Positions 17,128 through 27,289 of a stretch of 64,000 bases of DNA are shown piece by piece (the first letter of the stretch is position 1; every line of letters starts with the position of its first letter). This stretch comes from Streptomyces malaysiense. GTDB lineage: Bacteria > Actinomycetota > Actinomycetes > Streptomycetales > Streptomycetaceae. A program made the translations under genes and the position numbers. A model generated the notes under the pieces. That model did no database searches, had not been told where the DNA came from, and saw only the letters and a list, made by a program, of their open reading frames with translations. The stretch is taken from the NCBI RefSeq assembly GCF_000980885.2, contig NZ_LBDA02000007.1, positions 62,001 through 126,000 of the forward strand, in the 5' to 3' direction.

Positions 17128-17946
17128 TCATCCCCGGGAAGGAGCGGTTCGGTTGCGTCCGCCGCCGACGCCGGCGAGCGCGAGGAGCAGGGCCCAGGTG
17201 ACGAGCAGGCTGAGCACGGACACGGCGACGGACATCTGGGCCTGGTCGCTGCCGACGTTGTAGATCCATACGGCGAAGGGCTGGTAGCCGAGCAGCTGGG
17301 CGACGGTGAACTCGCCGAGGACCAGCGCCAGCGTGAGGAAGGACGCGTTCAGCAGCGCCCCGCGCAGATTGGGCAGTACCGCCCGCAGCAGCGCCTTGGG
17401 CCAGGAGGCGCCGCAGCTGCGGGCGGCCTCCACCAGGGTGCGCACGTCGATGGCGCGCAGGCCCGCGTCCAGCGCCCGGTACACGAAGGGCAGCGCCATC
17501 ACGACGTAGGCGAGGACCAGGACGACGGGGAAGTTGGGGTTCTGGATCGCCACGAAGGTCTGGAACAGCGGGGTCCGGGACAGATGGTCCGGGCCCCACT
17601 TGAGCACGGTGACGATGCCCGCGACGAACGCGATCGGCGGCACCACCAGCGGCAGCGAGCAGACCACCTCGACCACCGGGCGCAGCCGGGGCGCACCGAG
17701 CCTGAGGGCGACCACGGCGGGCACCATCAGCAGCAGCACGACCACGATGGTGGCCACGGCCAGCTCCAGCGACAGCAGCAGGCTGGAGACGAAGCCGCCG
17801 GTGGAGAGGATCTTGGTGTAGGCGTCGAAGCTGATGCCGCCGGGGTCGTCCACCGTGAAGATCACGGAGGCGGCGAGCGGGACCAGGAAGTACAGGGCGG
17901 CGAGGCCGAGGACGGCCCACCGCCAGGGGGTCAGGCGTCGAGCCAT
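17128..17946 (-). CDS. ABC transporter permease (second subunit)
   Basis: A 272-residue inner-membrane permease with six hydrophobic segments. The EAA loop that contacts the ATPase reads EAARSCGASWPKALLRAVLP, with the conserved glycine. It belongs to the PotC/PhnV-like group. I place the start at the ATG 17946, which overlaps the previous permease gene by 16 bases; the longer open frame upstream is that gene's shadow. Together with the 299-residue permease it forms a heterodimeric channel. Confidence 0.88.
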   Translation of the reverse strand: MARRLTPWRWAVLGLAALYFLVPLAASVIFTVDDPGGISFDAYTKILSTGGFVSSLLLSLELAVATIVVVLLLMVPAVVALRLGAPRLRPVVEVVCSLPLVVPPIAFVAGIVTVLKWGPDHLSRTPLFQTFVAIQNPNFPVVLVLAYVVMALPFVYRALDAGLRAIDVRTLVEAARSCGASWPKALLRAVLPNLRGALLNASFLTLALVLGEFTVAQLLGYQPFAVWIYNVGSDQAQMSVAVSVLSLLVTWALLLALAGVGGGRNRTAPSRG

Positions 17947-18830
17947 CGGGCGCTCCGGCGTTGCAGGGGCAGGTACACGGCCATCACCAGGCCGGCCACC
18001 AGGACCATGTCGAGGCTGAGGGCCAGGGCGACGTTCTCCTGCCCGACCAGGACGTTGCCGGACAGGGCGTCGGCGATCTGGAGGGTGACCAGCGGGACCG
18101 CGCTGCCGACCATCGCGGCGGCGGTGGCGTAGGCGGCGAAGGCGCTGCCGAACAGCAGCACGAATCCGCCGAGCAGGGAGGGCGCGAGCACGGGCAGGGC
18201 GACGTGCCGCCAGTACTGCGTGCCGGTGGCGCCGTTGTTCAGCGCGGCCTCCCGCCACTGGACGCGCAGGCCGTCGAGGGCGGGGGTGATGGTGAGGACC
18301 ATGAGCGGGATGAGGAAGTACAGGTAGACGAGGACCAGTCCCCAGAAGCTGTACAGGTCCCAGCCGCTGTCCTTCAGACCGAGGTGCAGGGTGAGCACGC
18401 CCGCGTTGCCGAGGGTGGCGACGAAGGCGAAGGCCAGCGGAACGCCGCCGAAGTTGGCGAGCACACCGGACGCGGTCAGCACGGCCTCGCGCAGCGCGCG
18501 GGAGCGGGAGCTCGCGACGGCCTGGGCGAGCGGCAGTCCGAACAGGGCGCCGAGCACGGCGGAGATCGCGGACAGCTTGACGCTGCCGAGCAGGGCGGTG
18601 AGGTACGCCCCGTGCAGCGAGGCCGTCATGTTGGCGCCGGTGTAGGAGGTGGCGCCGGTGGTGGCGTCCTTCGTGGTGAAGGCGCCGTCGAGGATCGCGA
18701 GGGCGGGCAGGCCGAAGGCGACGGCGGTGAAGACCAGCAGCGGCAGCACGGCCAGCCAGCCCGGGGCGCGGCGCCGCCGCTTCGCCGAAGCGACGGGCGC
18801 CACGTCCGTACGGGGGAGGGCGGTGGTCAT
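17931..18830 (-). CDS. ABC transporter permease (first subunit)
   Basis: A 299-residue permease with six predicted membrane segments after a short basic N-terminus (KRRRRAPGW). The EAA loop is EAALNNGATGTQYWRHVALP. It belongs to the PotB/PhnU-like group, partnering the next gene. The ATG overlaps the stop of the solute-binding protein gene by four bases (ATGA), so translation is coupled. It imports the solute captured by the lipoprotein encoded upstream. Confidence 0.88.
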   Translation of the reverse strand: MTTALPRTDVAPVASAKRRRRAPGWLAVLPLLVFTAVAFGLPALAILDGAFTTKDATTGATSYTGANMTASLHGAYLTALLGSVKLSAISAVLGALFGLPLAQAVASSRSRALREAVLTASGVLANFGGVPLAFAFVATLGNAGVLTLHLGLKDSGWDLYSFWGLVLVYLYFLIPLMVLTITPALDGLRVQWREAALNNGATGTQYWRHVALPVLAPSLLGGFVLLFGSAFAAYATAAAMVGSAVPLVTLQIADALSGNVLVGQENVALALSLDMVLVAGLVMAVYLPLQRRSARWLDA

Positions 18831-19987
18831 CCGGAGACGGCCTTACCCCAGCCCTGCGCGATGACCGTCTTGGCCTTGCTCTGCTCGGCCTCGGTCGGGA
18901 AGGAAGCCGACCCGGTGACCTGGGGCAGTTTGGCGGCGGCGGTCTTGTCGAGGGTGCCGGCCGACTGCATGGAGGTCATCAGGGCCGGGCGGGCGTAGCC
19001 CTTGAGCCACAGGTTCTGACCCTCGGCGCTGTACAGGAACTCCTGCCACAGGCGGGCGGCCGCGGGGTGCGGGGCGTCCTTGGTGACGGCCTGGGAGTAG
19101 TACTGGGCGTACTGGCCGTCGCTCGGGACGGCCACCTTCCAGTCGAGGCCCTTGGACTTGAACTCGTCGGCGTAACCGGCGTTCAGGTAGTCCCAGTCGA
19201 TGGAGATCGGGGTCTCGCCCTTCTCCACGGTGGCCGGGGTGGACTCGACCGGCGTGTAGTTGCCGTTCTTCTTCAGCTCGGCGAAGAAGTCCAGGCCGGG
19301 CTGGATGTCGCCGAAGGAGCCGCCGTTCGCGAGCGCCGCCGCGTAGACGCCGCCGAAGGCCGAACCGGACTTGGTGGGGTTGCCGTTGAGCGCGACCTGG
19401 CCCTTGTACCGGGGCTTGAGCAGGTCCTTGAAGGTGGTCGGGCACACCTTGACGCGCTTGGCGTCGCAGCCGATGGAGATGTAGCCGCCGTAGTCGTTGT
19501 ACCAGCGCGCCTGCGGGTCCTTCTGGCCGGCCGGGATGTCGCCGAAGGCGGCCACCTTGTAGGGGGCGAGCAGGCCCTGCTGGGCGGCGCTGAGGGCGAA
19601 GGAGCTGCCGAGGTCCAGGACGTCGGGGGCGCGGTCCTGGCCCTTGCGGGAGGTGACGGCGTTGATCTCGTCCTGGCTGGAGCCGTCGGGGCTCTCGTCC
19701 TGGATCTTGATGCCGTACTTCTTCTGGAAGGCGTCGATGATCGCGCCGTAGTTGGCCCAGTCGCGGGGCACCGCGATGATGTGCAGCGAGCCCTCCTTCC
19801 GGGCCGCCTTGACGAGGGCGTCCATGCCGCCGAAGTCGGCCGCGGAGGTGGCGGTGGCGGCGCTCTTGCCGTCCTTGGTGGTGGTCGACGCGTTGTCGGG
19901 GGCGGCGCCGCAGGCGCTCAGCGCGAGCGCGGCGACGACGGCGAGGGAGCCGCCGAGCGCGGCGTTTCTCGGCAGGGACAACTTCAC
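18827..19987 (-). CDS. ABC transporter solute-binding lipoprotein (family 1, phosphonate/iron-like)
   Basis: A 386-residue lipoprotein. The signal peptide ends in LSAC at about residue 26, giving a lipidated cysteine. The mature part is a family 1 periplasmic-type binding protein: GSLHIIAVPRDWANYGAIID opens lobe 1, and WDYLNAGY with ISIDW lies in the ligand-facing region. It resembles binding proteins of 2-aminoethylphosphonate, polyamine and ferric systems. The GTG at 19987 is chosen because GGAGAG precedes it and it yields a proper signal peptide; an in-frame extension upstream has none. It heads the five-gene operon, 61 bases from a HutC-like operator. The exact ligand is unknown. Confidence 0.87.
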   Translation of the reverse strand: MKLSLPRNAALGGSLAVVAALALSACGAAPDNASTTTKDGKSAATATSAADFGGMDALVKAARKEGSLHIIAVPRDWANYGAIIDAFQKKYGIKIQDESPDGSSQDEINAVTSRKGQDRAPDVLDLGSSFALSAAQQGLLAPYKVAAFGDIPAGQKDPQARWYNDYGGYISIGCDAKRVKVCPTTFKDLLKPRYKGQVALNGNPTKSGSAFGGVYAAALANGGSFGDIQPGLDFFAELKKNGNYTPVESTPATVEKGETPISIDWDYLNAGYADEFKSKGLDWKVAVPSDGQYAQYYSQAVTKDAPHPAAARLWQEFLYSAEGQNLWLKGYARPALMTSMQSAGTLDKTAAAKLPQVTGSASFPTEAEQSKAKTVIAQGWGKAVSG

Positions 19988-20048
19988 GGTCTCTCCAGGG
20001 GGAGCACGAGGGTGAGGTGCTACGGGGGATTGCGGACCCGCTCGACAA

Positions 20049-20064
20049 ACTTGTCTGAACAAGT
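20049..20064. promoter_or_regulatory. candidate GntR/HutC operator
   Basis: ACTTGT-CTGA-ACAAGT, a perfect 6-base inverted repeat. Its core GTCTGAAC fits the HutC-subfamily pattern GT-N-TA-N-AC with one change. It is 61 bases upstream of the solute-binding gene and 153 bases before the divergent gntR gene, the expected place for autoregulated control of both. Confidence 0.65.
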
Positions 20065-20217
20065 CGGCCTCAGTACGCCCGCCCCCGGTGTCCTGTCCGT
20101 GAACACGGAGGGAACATGAGCCGCCGATTCCCTGCACAGTTGCGGCCCGCCCGGCACACTGTGAAACGTCGATTAGGCTGGTCACGCTGTGCACAGCCGC
20201 CTACGCAGAGGGGAAGC

Positions 20218-20958
20218 ATGACGGCGCGACACGAGGAGATCGCCGACGAGCTGCGCCGGGCGATCGACCGCGAGCAGTACACGGTCGGTGGCCGCCTGCC
20301 CTCGGAGTCGGAGCTGGCCGCCCACTACGGCGTCTCGCGCGGGACGGTCCGCCAGGCCGTCGCCGCGCTCACCGCGGAGGGGCTGATCGGCTCCCGCCAG
20401 GGTGCCCGCCGCGTCGTCCTCGCGAGCCGCCGCAGCCAGAGCTTCGAGGAGCTGCGCAGCTTCGCCCAGTGGGCCCGCGCGATGGGCCGCGAGGCGACCG
20501 GGCACGTGGTCGAGCAGTCCTACCGCCCGGCCACCCACGAGGACGCCGCCCGGCTCCAGCTCCCGCTGCGCACACCCGTGTTGCACGTCCTCAGGCTGCG
20601 CGGCCTGGACGGCGACCCGGTCCTGCTCGAACGCACGGTCTACGCCGACTGGATCTCCCCCGCCGTCGAGTCCATCGATCCCGACTGCCCCTCCGTCACC
20701 CAGCGCCTGTACGACGAGACCGGCCTGGTCTTCGCCTACGGCGAGCACATCATCGACGCGGTGGCCTGCGGTGCGCGCGACGCCGGACTGCTCCGCGTCC
20801 GCCGCACCAGCCCCCTCCTGCGCGTCCGCCGCGTGACGACGACCCGGGAGGGCCGCCCGGTGGAATGGTCCGACGACCGCTACCGCCCGGACGCGGTGAC
20901 GTTCAGCGTGCACAACTCGATCGGGAACAACGCGCTCTCGCGGAAGACGGCGGACTAG
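20218..20958 (+). CDS. GntR family regulator, HutC subfamily (UTRA domain)
   Basis: A 246-residue regulator. The N-terminal winged helix contains RLPSESELAAHYGVSRGTVRQAVAAL (residues 27-52), the standard GntR recognition region. Residues 85-240 form a UTRA ligand-binding domain (VLHVLRLRGLDGDPVLLERT, then DRYRPDAVTFSV at the end). PhnF, DasR and NagR share this plan and sense phosphonates or amino-sugar phosphates. GAGGGGAAGC before the ATG at 20218 fixes the start; the frame upstream is not protein-like. It diverges from the ABC-HAD-EEP operon and probably represses it through the palindrome between them. Confidence 0.88.
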   Translation: MTARHEEIADELRRAIDREQYTVGGRLPSESELAAHYGVSRGTVRQAVAALTAEGLIGSRQGARRVVLASRRSQSFEELRSFAQWARAMGREATGHVVEQSYRPATHEDAARLQLPLRTPVLHVLRLRGLDGDPVLLERTVYADWISPAVESIDPDCPSVTQRLYDETGLVFAYGEHIIDAVACGARDAGLLRVRRTSPLLRVRRVTTTREGRPVEWSDDRYRPDAVTFSVHNSIGNNALSRKTAD

Positions 20959-21036
20959 GACGCCCCTGAGGGACGCGGGAAAGCGCGAGAAGGCGGGACG
21001 GACCCGGGGCCGGAGCAGGGCGCCGCGGGCCGAGTG

Positions 21037-21489
21037 CTATCCCGGCGCCCCGGAGGAGAACCTCCGCAGCAGGGGCGACAGCACCAGCACGGACTTCGTC
21101 CGCTCCACGAACGGCTCGCCCGCGATCCGCTCCAGGACCCGTTCGAAGTGCCGCATGTCGGAGGCGAAGACCTGCGCGATCGCGTCCGCCTCCCCGGTGA
21201 CCGTCGACGCCGCCACGACCTCCTGGTACCGCTCCAGGCCCCGCAGGATCGTCTCCGGCGACGTGTTCCGGCGGCAGTAGATCTCGATGTACCCCTCGGT
21301 CTCCCAGCCGAGCGCCGCGGGGTCCACCCGCACGGTGAACCCGGTGATCGCTCCGGTGGCCCGCAATCGGTCCACGCGCCGTTTCACCGCCGGCGCGGAC
21401 AGTCCGACCATCTGCCCGATGTCCGCGTAGGAGCGGCGGGCGTCCTCGGCGAGGGCGTGCACGATGCGTTCGTCGAGATCGTTCAACAC
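21037..21489 (-). CDS. Lrp/AsnC family regulator
   Basis: A 150-residue Lrp/AsnC protein. It has an N-terminal HTH (LDERIVHALAEDARRSYADI, then GQMVGLSAPAVKRRVDRL) and a C-terminal RAM effector domain (VVAASTVTGEADAIAQVFA). The predicted start is GTG 21489 (LNDLDERIV follows), which gives family length; the frame continues upstream, but the valine there is GTA. Such proteins sense amino acids. It is 14 bases from a broken amino-acid permease on the same strand, its probable former target. Confidence 0.85.
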   Translation of the reverse strand: MLNDLDERIVHALAEDARRSYADIGQMVGLSAPAVKRRVDRLRATGAITGFTVRVDPAALGWETEGYIEIYCRRNTSPETILRGLERYQEVVAASTVTGEADAIAQVFASDMRHFERVLERIAGEPFVERTKSVLVLSPLLRRFSSGAPG

Positions 21490-21503
21490 AGCGGGTGGTT
21501 CAC

Positions 21504-22241
21504 TTACTTTTTCGCGAGACGGGACCGGCGAAAGCCGTATACGAAGTAGAACACGAGCCCGGCCGCCAGCCAGACACCGAACACCGTCCAGGTCGCGGTG
21601 GACAGGCTGGCCATGAGCCACACGCAGAAGAAGAAGCCGAGCGCGGGCAGGAGCGGCGACAGCGGCACCCGGAAGGTGCGCCGCATGCCCGGCTGCGTCC
21701 GCCGCAGCACCACGACCGCCACATTGACGAGCGCGAAGGCGAACAGCGTGCCGATGCTGGTGGCGTCGGCCAGCTGTCCCAGCGGGACCGCGGCGGCGAG
21801 GACGCCGCAGAACAGGGACACGATGACGGTGTTGGCCCGCGGCGTGCCGCTCCTCGGGTGCACCCGACGCCGCCGAGCAGGAACACCATGGCGAGCAGTA
21901 CGACGAGCAGGGCGGGCAGGTTGAAGACGCCGCCGTGACCCGGCGGGGCGGACAGGGCGGCCGGGAAGGTGAAGCCGACCGTGCCGCGCAGCAGTTCGCA
22001 CGAAGGACAGGATGACGGCGGGGCCCGCCCTGGGGACGGCCTCGCCGAGGACCACGAAGAGACCGGTGCCGAGGGTGGCACCGATGCTGATCATGGTCAG
22101 CTGCCACAGCCCGAGGGCGCGCCGCAGCGTTCCGCCCCCGCCGTGGCCGCCCCCGGCGACCAGCAGTTCCACGGGCTTGCGGCGCAGCAGGCGCGCGCCG
22201 AGGCCCGCGGACGGCTGCTGACGGGTGATCATCGCGTCCAC
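21504..22241 (-). pseudogene. amino-acid permease (APC superfamily), disrupted
   Basis: The frame from 22241 begins like a cationic amino-acid transporter: LGLWQLTMISIGATLGTGLFVVLGE, the APC helix-1 signature (residues 44-68). After about 80 residues it turns into arginine/proline-rich nonsense. A middle fragment (GFTFPAALSAPPGHGGVFNL, then LPALLVVLLAMVFLLGGVG) appears in another frame around 21870-21990. The original frame then resumes near 21845 with RANTVIVSLFCGVLAAAVPL and the last hydrophobic segments. At least two frameshifts and deletions of more than 200 residues are needed to explain it, since intact relatives have about 480-500 residues. The sequence itself cannot separate real decay from assembly error, but the missing length argues for decay. 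Confidence 0.8.
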
Positions 22242-22287
22242 GGTACGTCACGTGACGGAACACCGTGCTCCGGTCGCCGGACGCCGA

Positions 22288-22315
22288 CGGCCCCCGCCGG
22301 CAGCGGCGGGGGCCG
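22288..22315 (-). terminator. hairpin terminator after guaB1
   Basis: A perfect 12-bp stem CGGCCCCCGCCG / CGGCGGGGGCCG with loop GCAG, 13 bases past the guaB1 stop. It has no U-tract, as is common in Streptomyces terminators. Confidence 0.75.
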
Positions 22316-22327
22316 AAGAGCGCGTGA

Positions 22328-24247
<1,920 letters not shown>

Positions 24248-24568
24248 TCAGGCCAGGGCGAGGGCCACGGTGAGGGGTGCGGGGCGTTCGGTCGCCTCGG
24301 TGAAGACCTCGCGGGCCACGCGCCACTCGTCGGGCCGGGTCCGTGCATAGGCTTCCCAGCCCGTGACGACGAGCAGCAGGCCGCGTCCGCCCGCCTCGGG
24401 CGGCCAGACCGAGGGGTCGCAGAGGCTGTCGAGGAGCGCGTCCCAGTTCCGGCCGAACCAGTCGGGCAGGCGCAGGGCGCGTGCCACGGCGTCCATCAGG
24501 CCGGACTTGTCCGTGACCCCGGTGAGGTCCAGGGCGACGACCCGGCGGTCCGTGAGGTTCTCGGTCAT
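24248..24568 (-). CDS. barstar family RNase inhibitor
   Basis: A 106-residue barstar-fold protein. The helix-2 signature LPDWFGRNWDALLDSLCD (residues 34-51) matches barstar, where the aspartates (here Asp43 and Asp46) insert in the RNase active site. It has no signal peptide, so it is cytoplasmic. Its ATG overlaps the stop of the upstream RNase gene by four bases (ATGA), so toxin and inhibitor are translationally coupled. Its role would be to protect the cell from RNase that folds before export. Confidence 0.88.
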   Translation of the reverse strand: MTENLTDRRVVALDLTGVTDKSGLMDAVARALRLPDWFGRNWDALLDSLCDPSVWPPEAGGRGLLLVVTGWEAYARTRPDEWRVAREVFTEATERPAPLTVALALA

Positions 24569-25068
24569 CTCAGTACCGCCCGGAACGAGTTGTAGTGATC
24601 ACCGGTGTAGTAGAACTCCCCGCCCTGCCCGGTGATGATGCGCCGGGCCCCGCGGTCGCGCGAGCCCGGTGTCCGCACGGTGTACTCGTGGTAGTAACCG
24701 CGCTGGTGCTTCGGCAGGTGCCGCTCGAAGTTCCCGAAGACGATGCCGTCCCGCGCGTAGGGGTAGGGCCCGCCCCGGTCGATGAGCGCCAGCGTCCGCC
24801 GCGCCTCGGCCGGCAGCCGCGACTCGGGCACGGTCGCCATGCCCTCGGCCCAGCCCGGGGTGGCGACGGATCCGGCGGACGCGCCGGTGGGCGTCCCGCT
24901 CGTGCCGCTACCGGTCGGCGCGGTCGGGGAGCACCCGGCCAGCAGGACGGCGAGGACGACGAGCAGCCCGGCGATGAGCCGGGACAGAGGCCGGAAGGAG
25001 GGCCGGCCGGGCGTCCGGGAACGGGACCGTTCGGGCGTCGGGGGGAGGGAGCGGGGCGACGACGGCAT
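24565..25068 (-). CDS. RNase Sa-like guanyl-specific ribonuclease, predicted lipoprotein
   Basis: A 167-residue secreted RNase of the N1/T1 microbial family. Residues 28-46 form a signal segment ending in LLAGC (Cys46), a lipobox. A Ser/Thr/Gly linker (47-75) leads to the catalytic domain (76-167): LPAEARRTLALIDRGGPYPY, Glu128 in YYHEYTV, Arg143 in ARRIITG and His158 in GDHY, all matching RNase Sa catalytic residues. RNase Sa is freely secreted and has a Cys-Cys bond; here both disulfide cysteines are missing and the only cysteine is the lipobox. It would thus be anchored to the outer membrane face. It is paired with barstar just downstream. Confidence 0.87.
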   Translation of the reverse strand: MPSSPRSLPPTPERSRSRTPGRPSFRPLSRLIAGLLVVLAVLLAGCSPTAPTGSGTSGTPTGASAGSVATPGWAEGMATVPESRLPAEARRTLALIDRGGPYPYARDGIVFGNFERHLPKHQRGYYHEYTVRTPGSRDRGARRIITGQGGEFYYTGDHYNSFRAVLR

Positions 25069-25212
25069 GCGGATGATGCTGCCACGACGGTAGCGGGCAG
25101 GACGACGGAACTACAGGACGACGACAGGGCGGCGCTCCGACCGGGGGTGCCCGGCCGCGGGGCGCCGAACGGCCCGGCCGCCGGCCACCGTCACCGCCCC
25201 GGCGGCATCCCG

Positions 25213-25248
25213 GCCCTGCCGTCGGGCCCGCGGTCCCGGCGGCAGGGC
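25213..25248 (-). terminator. hairpin after the SorC regulator gene
   Basis: GCCCTGCCGTCGGG / CCCGGCGGCAGGGC with an 8-base loop: 14 pairs, with one mismatch (A-C on the minus transcript). It starts 46 bases after the SorC stop and precedes the RNase promoter region. The remainder of the 226-base gap shows nothing else that I can support. Confidence 0.5.
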
Positions 25249-25294
25249 GGCACACGGCGCACAGGGACCGCCTCCGGCCCCCGCACCGCCCGTC

Positions 25295-26338
25295 CTACTG
25301 GCCGTCGGGGTCCTGACGGCTCAGGGCGGGCTTCGGCGCCGGGCCCGCGGTCATCAGGTAGTCCGCGGCCGAGGTGTCCGTGACCAGGCTGGTGACCAGC
25401 CCGGAGCGGAGCACCGCGTCGATCGCGGACGCCTTGCGCTGACCGCCGGCGATCGCGACGACCTCCGGGATACGGCGCAGCTGGTCCGCCTTGACGGTGA
25501 TGCACCGCTCCCCGAGGTCCCGCCCGATCCGGCGCCCCTCGGCGTCGAAGAGGTGCGCGGCCATCTCGGCGGCGACGCCGAGCGAGGCGTAGTGCGCCCG
25601 CTCCTCGTCGCTGAGCATGTCGTGCACCGTCGAGATGCCCGGCTCCCAGGAACCGATGGAGACGCAGGCGACCGTGACCTTGTCGAAGTACTCGAAGGCA
25701 CGGGCGATCCCGGTCTGGTTGCGCAGGGCCGCCGCGGTGGCCGCGTCCGGCAGCAGCATCGGCGCGTAGATCGGGTGGGCGTCGCCGCCCGACACCTGCG
25801 CGGCACGGCGGACGGCCTCGACCGAGCCGCGCTCGGAGGTGCCGGCGTCGTACACACCCGTCAGCTGCACCACCGTGCACGGCGGCAGCCGGTCGAGCGC
25901 GGCCGCCATGTGGATGGTGGACCGGCCCCAGGCCAGCCCGAGCACGTCCCCCTCGTTGACCAGTTCGCCGAGCAGGTCCGCGGCGACCTCGCCGAGGTTC
26001 TCCGGGTCAGGGGTCTCCTCGGCCTCGGCCGGGGACTCGACCACGACGGCGTGCCGCAGGCCGTAGCGGGCGCGGAGCGCGTCGGAGCGCTCGGCGTCCA
26101 GCTCGGCCGGTACACGGATCTCGATGCGTACGAGATCCCGTTCGAGAGCGGTCTCCAGGACCCGGGCCACCTTGAAGCGGCTGACGCCGAACTCCTCCGC
26201 GATCTGGATCTTGGACTTGCCCTCGAGGTAGAAGCGGCGGGCCATGGCCGCCGCCTGGACCAGCTCAGCGGGTCCCATCCGCATGGCTGACCGGCCCGCC
26301 GACATACCCGACACGGCGATCTCCTCACTGCTGTTCAC
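25295..26338 (-). CDS. SorC/DeoR-type sugar-binding transcriptional regulator
   Basis: A 347-residue SorC family protein. The N-terminal HTH reads AAAMARRFYLEGKSKIQIAEEFGVSRFKVARVLE (about residues 29-62). The rest is the SorC effector domain, with GDVLGLAWGRSTIHMAAAL (129-147) and AGGQRKASAIDAVLRSGLV (near 310), the parts that bind phosphorylated sugars. Start GTG at 26338; the alternative Met21 would still leave the domain intact. It follows rpe by 90 bases on the same strand, suggesting a tie to pentose-phosphate metabolism. SorC members usually regulate transport and catabolism of a sugar; the target here is unknown. Confidence 0.87.
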   Translation of the reverse strand: MNSSEEIAVSGMSAGRSAMRMGPAELVQAAAMARRFYLEGKSKIQIAEEFGVSRFKVARVLETALERDLVRIEIRVPAELDAERSDALRARYGLRHAVVVESPAEAEETPDPENLGEVAADLLGELVNEGDVLGLAWGRSTIHMAAALDRLPPCTVVQLTGVYDAGTSERGSVEAVRRAAQVSGGDAHPIYAPMLLPDAATAAALRNQTGIARAFEYFDKVTVACVSIGSWEPGISTVHDMLSDEERAHYASLGVAAEMAAHLFDAEGRRIGRDLGERCITVKADQLRRIPEVVAIAGGQRKASAIDAVLRSGLVTSLVTDTSAADYLMTAGPAPKPALSRQDPDGQ

Positions 26339-26428
26339 ACTCTGGATTCGCCGTTCATCCTTGCAGATCCGGCGCGACTGATCCGCCCTGATGGACGGCG
26401 TTCTCTCAACCGTTCACGTAGCCGTGGC

Positions 26429-27115
26429 TCAGTGGTCGCATGCCCAGGACGCCTTGGCGGTGGCCGTGTCCGCCTGGGCGCGCAGGGCACGCACCGCCTC
26501 CGCCGGGTCCTTCGCCCCGTAGACCGCCGAGCCGGCCACGAACACATCGGCGCCCGCCTCCGCGCACCGCTCGATCGTGGACGCCGAGACACCGCCGTCG
26601 ACCTGGAGCCAGAGCTGGAGGCCGTGCTTGGCGATCAGCTCCCGGCTACGGCGGATCTTCGGCAGCATGATGTCGAGGAAGGCCTGGCCACCGAAGCCCG
26701 GCTCGACGGTCATGACCAGCAGCATGTCGAGTTCCGGCAGCAGGTCCTCGTACGGCTCGATCGGCGTCGCGGGCTTGAGCGCCATGGAGGCGCGCGCACC
26801 TTTGGCACGGATCTCGCGGGCGAGACGGACCGGGGCGGCGGCCGCCTCCACGTGGAAGGTGACGGACGAGGCCCCCGCCTCCACGTACCGGGGAGCCCAG
26901 CGGTCGGGGTCCTCGATCATCAGGTGGCAGTCCAGCGGGGTGTCCGTCGCACGGGCCAGGGATTCCACCACCGGCACGCCGAGCGTGAGGTTGGGGACGA
27001 AATGGTTGTCCATGACGTCGACGTGGAGATAGTCGGCGCCCTGGACAGCCTTGGCCTCCTCCGCGAGGCGTGCGAAGTCGGCGGACAGGATGCTGGGGTT
27101 GATCTGCGCGGCCAT
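26429..27115 (-). CDS. rpe: ribulose-phosphate 3-epimerase
   Basis: A 228-residue TIM barrel that interconverts ribulose 5-phosphate and xylulose 5-phosphate. Active-site blocks are [13 protein letters not shown] (Ser9 region), [17 protein letters not shown] (Asp35 as acid/base), [22 protein letters not shown] and VDGGV with the second aspartate. The ATG at 27115 gives the usual length; a longer frame exists but is not family-like. It is followed by the SorC regulator. A -10 like sequence TATGAT (minus strand, 27177-27182) lies about 60 bases upstream, suggesting its own promoter apart from rsmB. Confidence 0.95.
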   Translation of the reverse strand: MAAQINPSILSADFARLAEEAKAVQGADYLHVDVMDNHFVPNLTLGVPVVESLARATDTPLDCHLMIEDPDRWAPRYVEAGASSVTFHVEAAAAPVRLAREIRAKGARASMALKPATPIEPYEDLLPELDMLLVMTVEPGFGGQAFLDIMLPKIRRSRELIAKHGLQLWLQVDGGVSASTIERCAEAGADVFVAGSAVYGAKDPAEAVRALRAQADTATAKASWACDH

Positions 27116-27157
27116 GCCCCAAGACTGCCATGTCCGAGGCACTGATGTTCGCGCCCG

Positions 27158-27223
27158 TCCACAGGCGAGACCGCTCATCATACTGATCCGTTGTTCATCG
27201 GACGATCCGCTCGCGCCTGTGGA
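27158..27223. repeat. widely spaced inverted repeat upstream of rpe
   Basis: TCCACAGGCG (27158-27167) and CGCCTGTGGA (27214-27223), perfect 10-base arms separated by 46 bases. The intervening sequence carries the TATGAT -10 candidate of rpe. The arms flank the presumed rpe promoter, so they could be paired protein sites or an RNA stem after rsmB; nothing decides between these. Confidence 0.45.
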
Positions 27224-27289
27224 CAACACACGGCGACGAAGCCGACGCACCCGGTGAGACGGGAACCGCGCGGCCGCTCCTCGCGCCCG

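Noticed and set aside
20116..20217. Longer gntR start upstream of 20218
   Set aside because: Extra 34 residues are not family-like, and GAGGGGAAGC points to the ATG at 20218.
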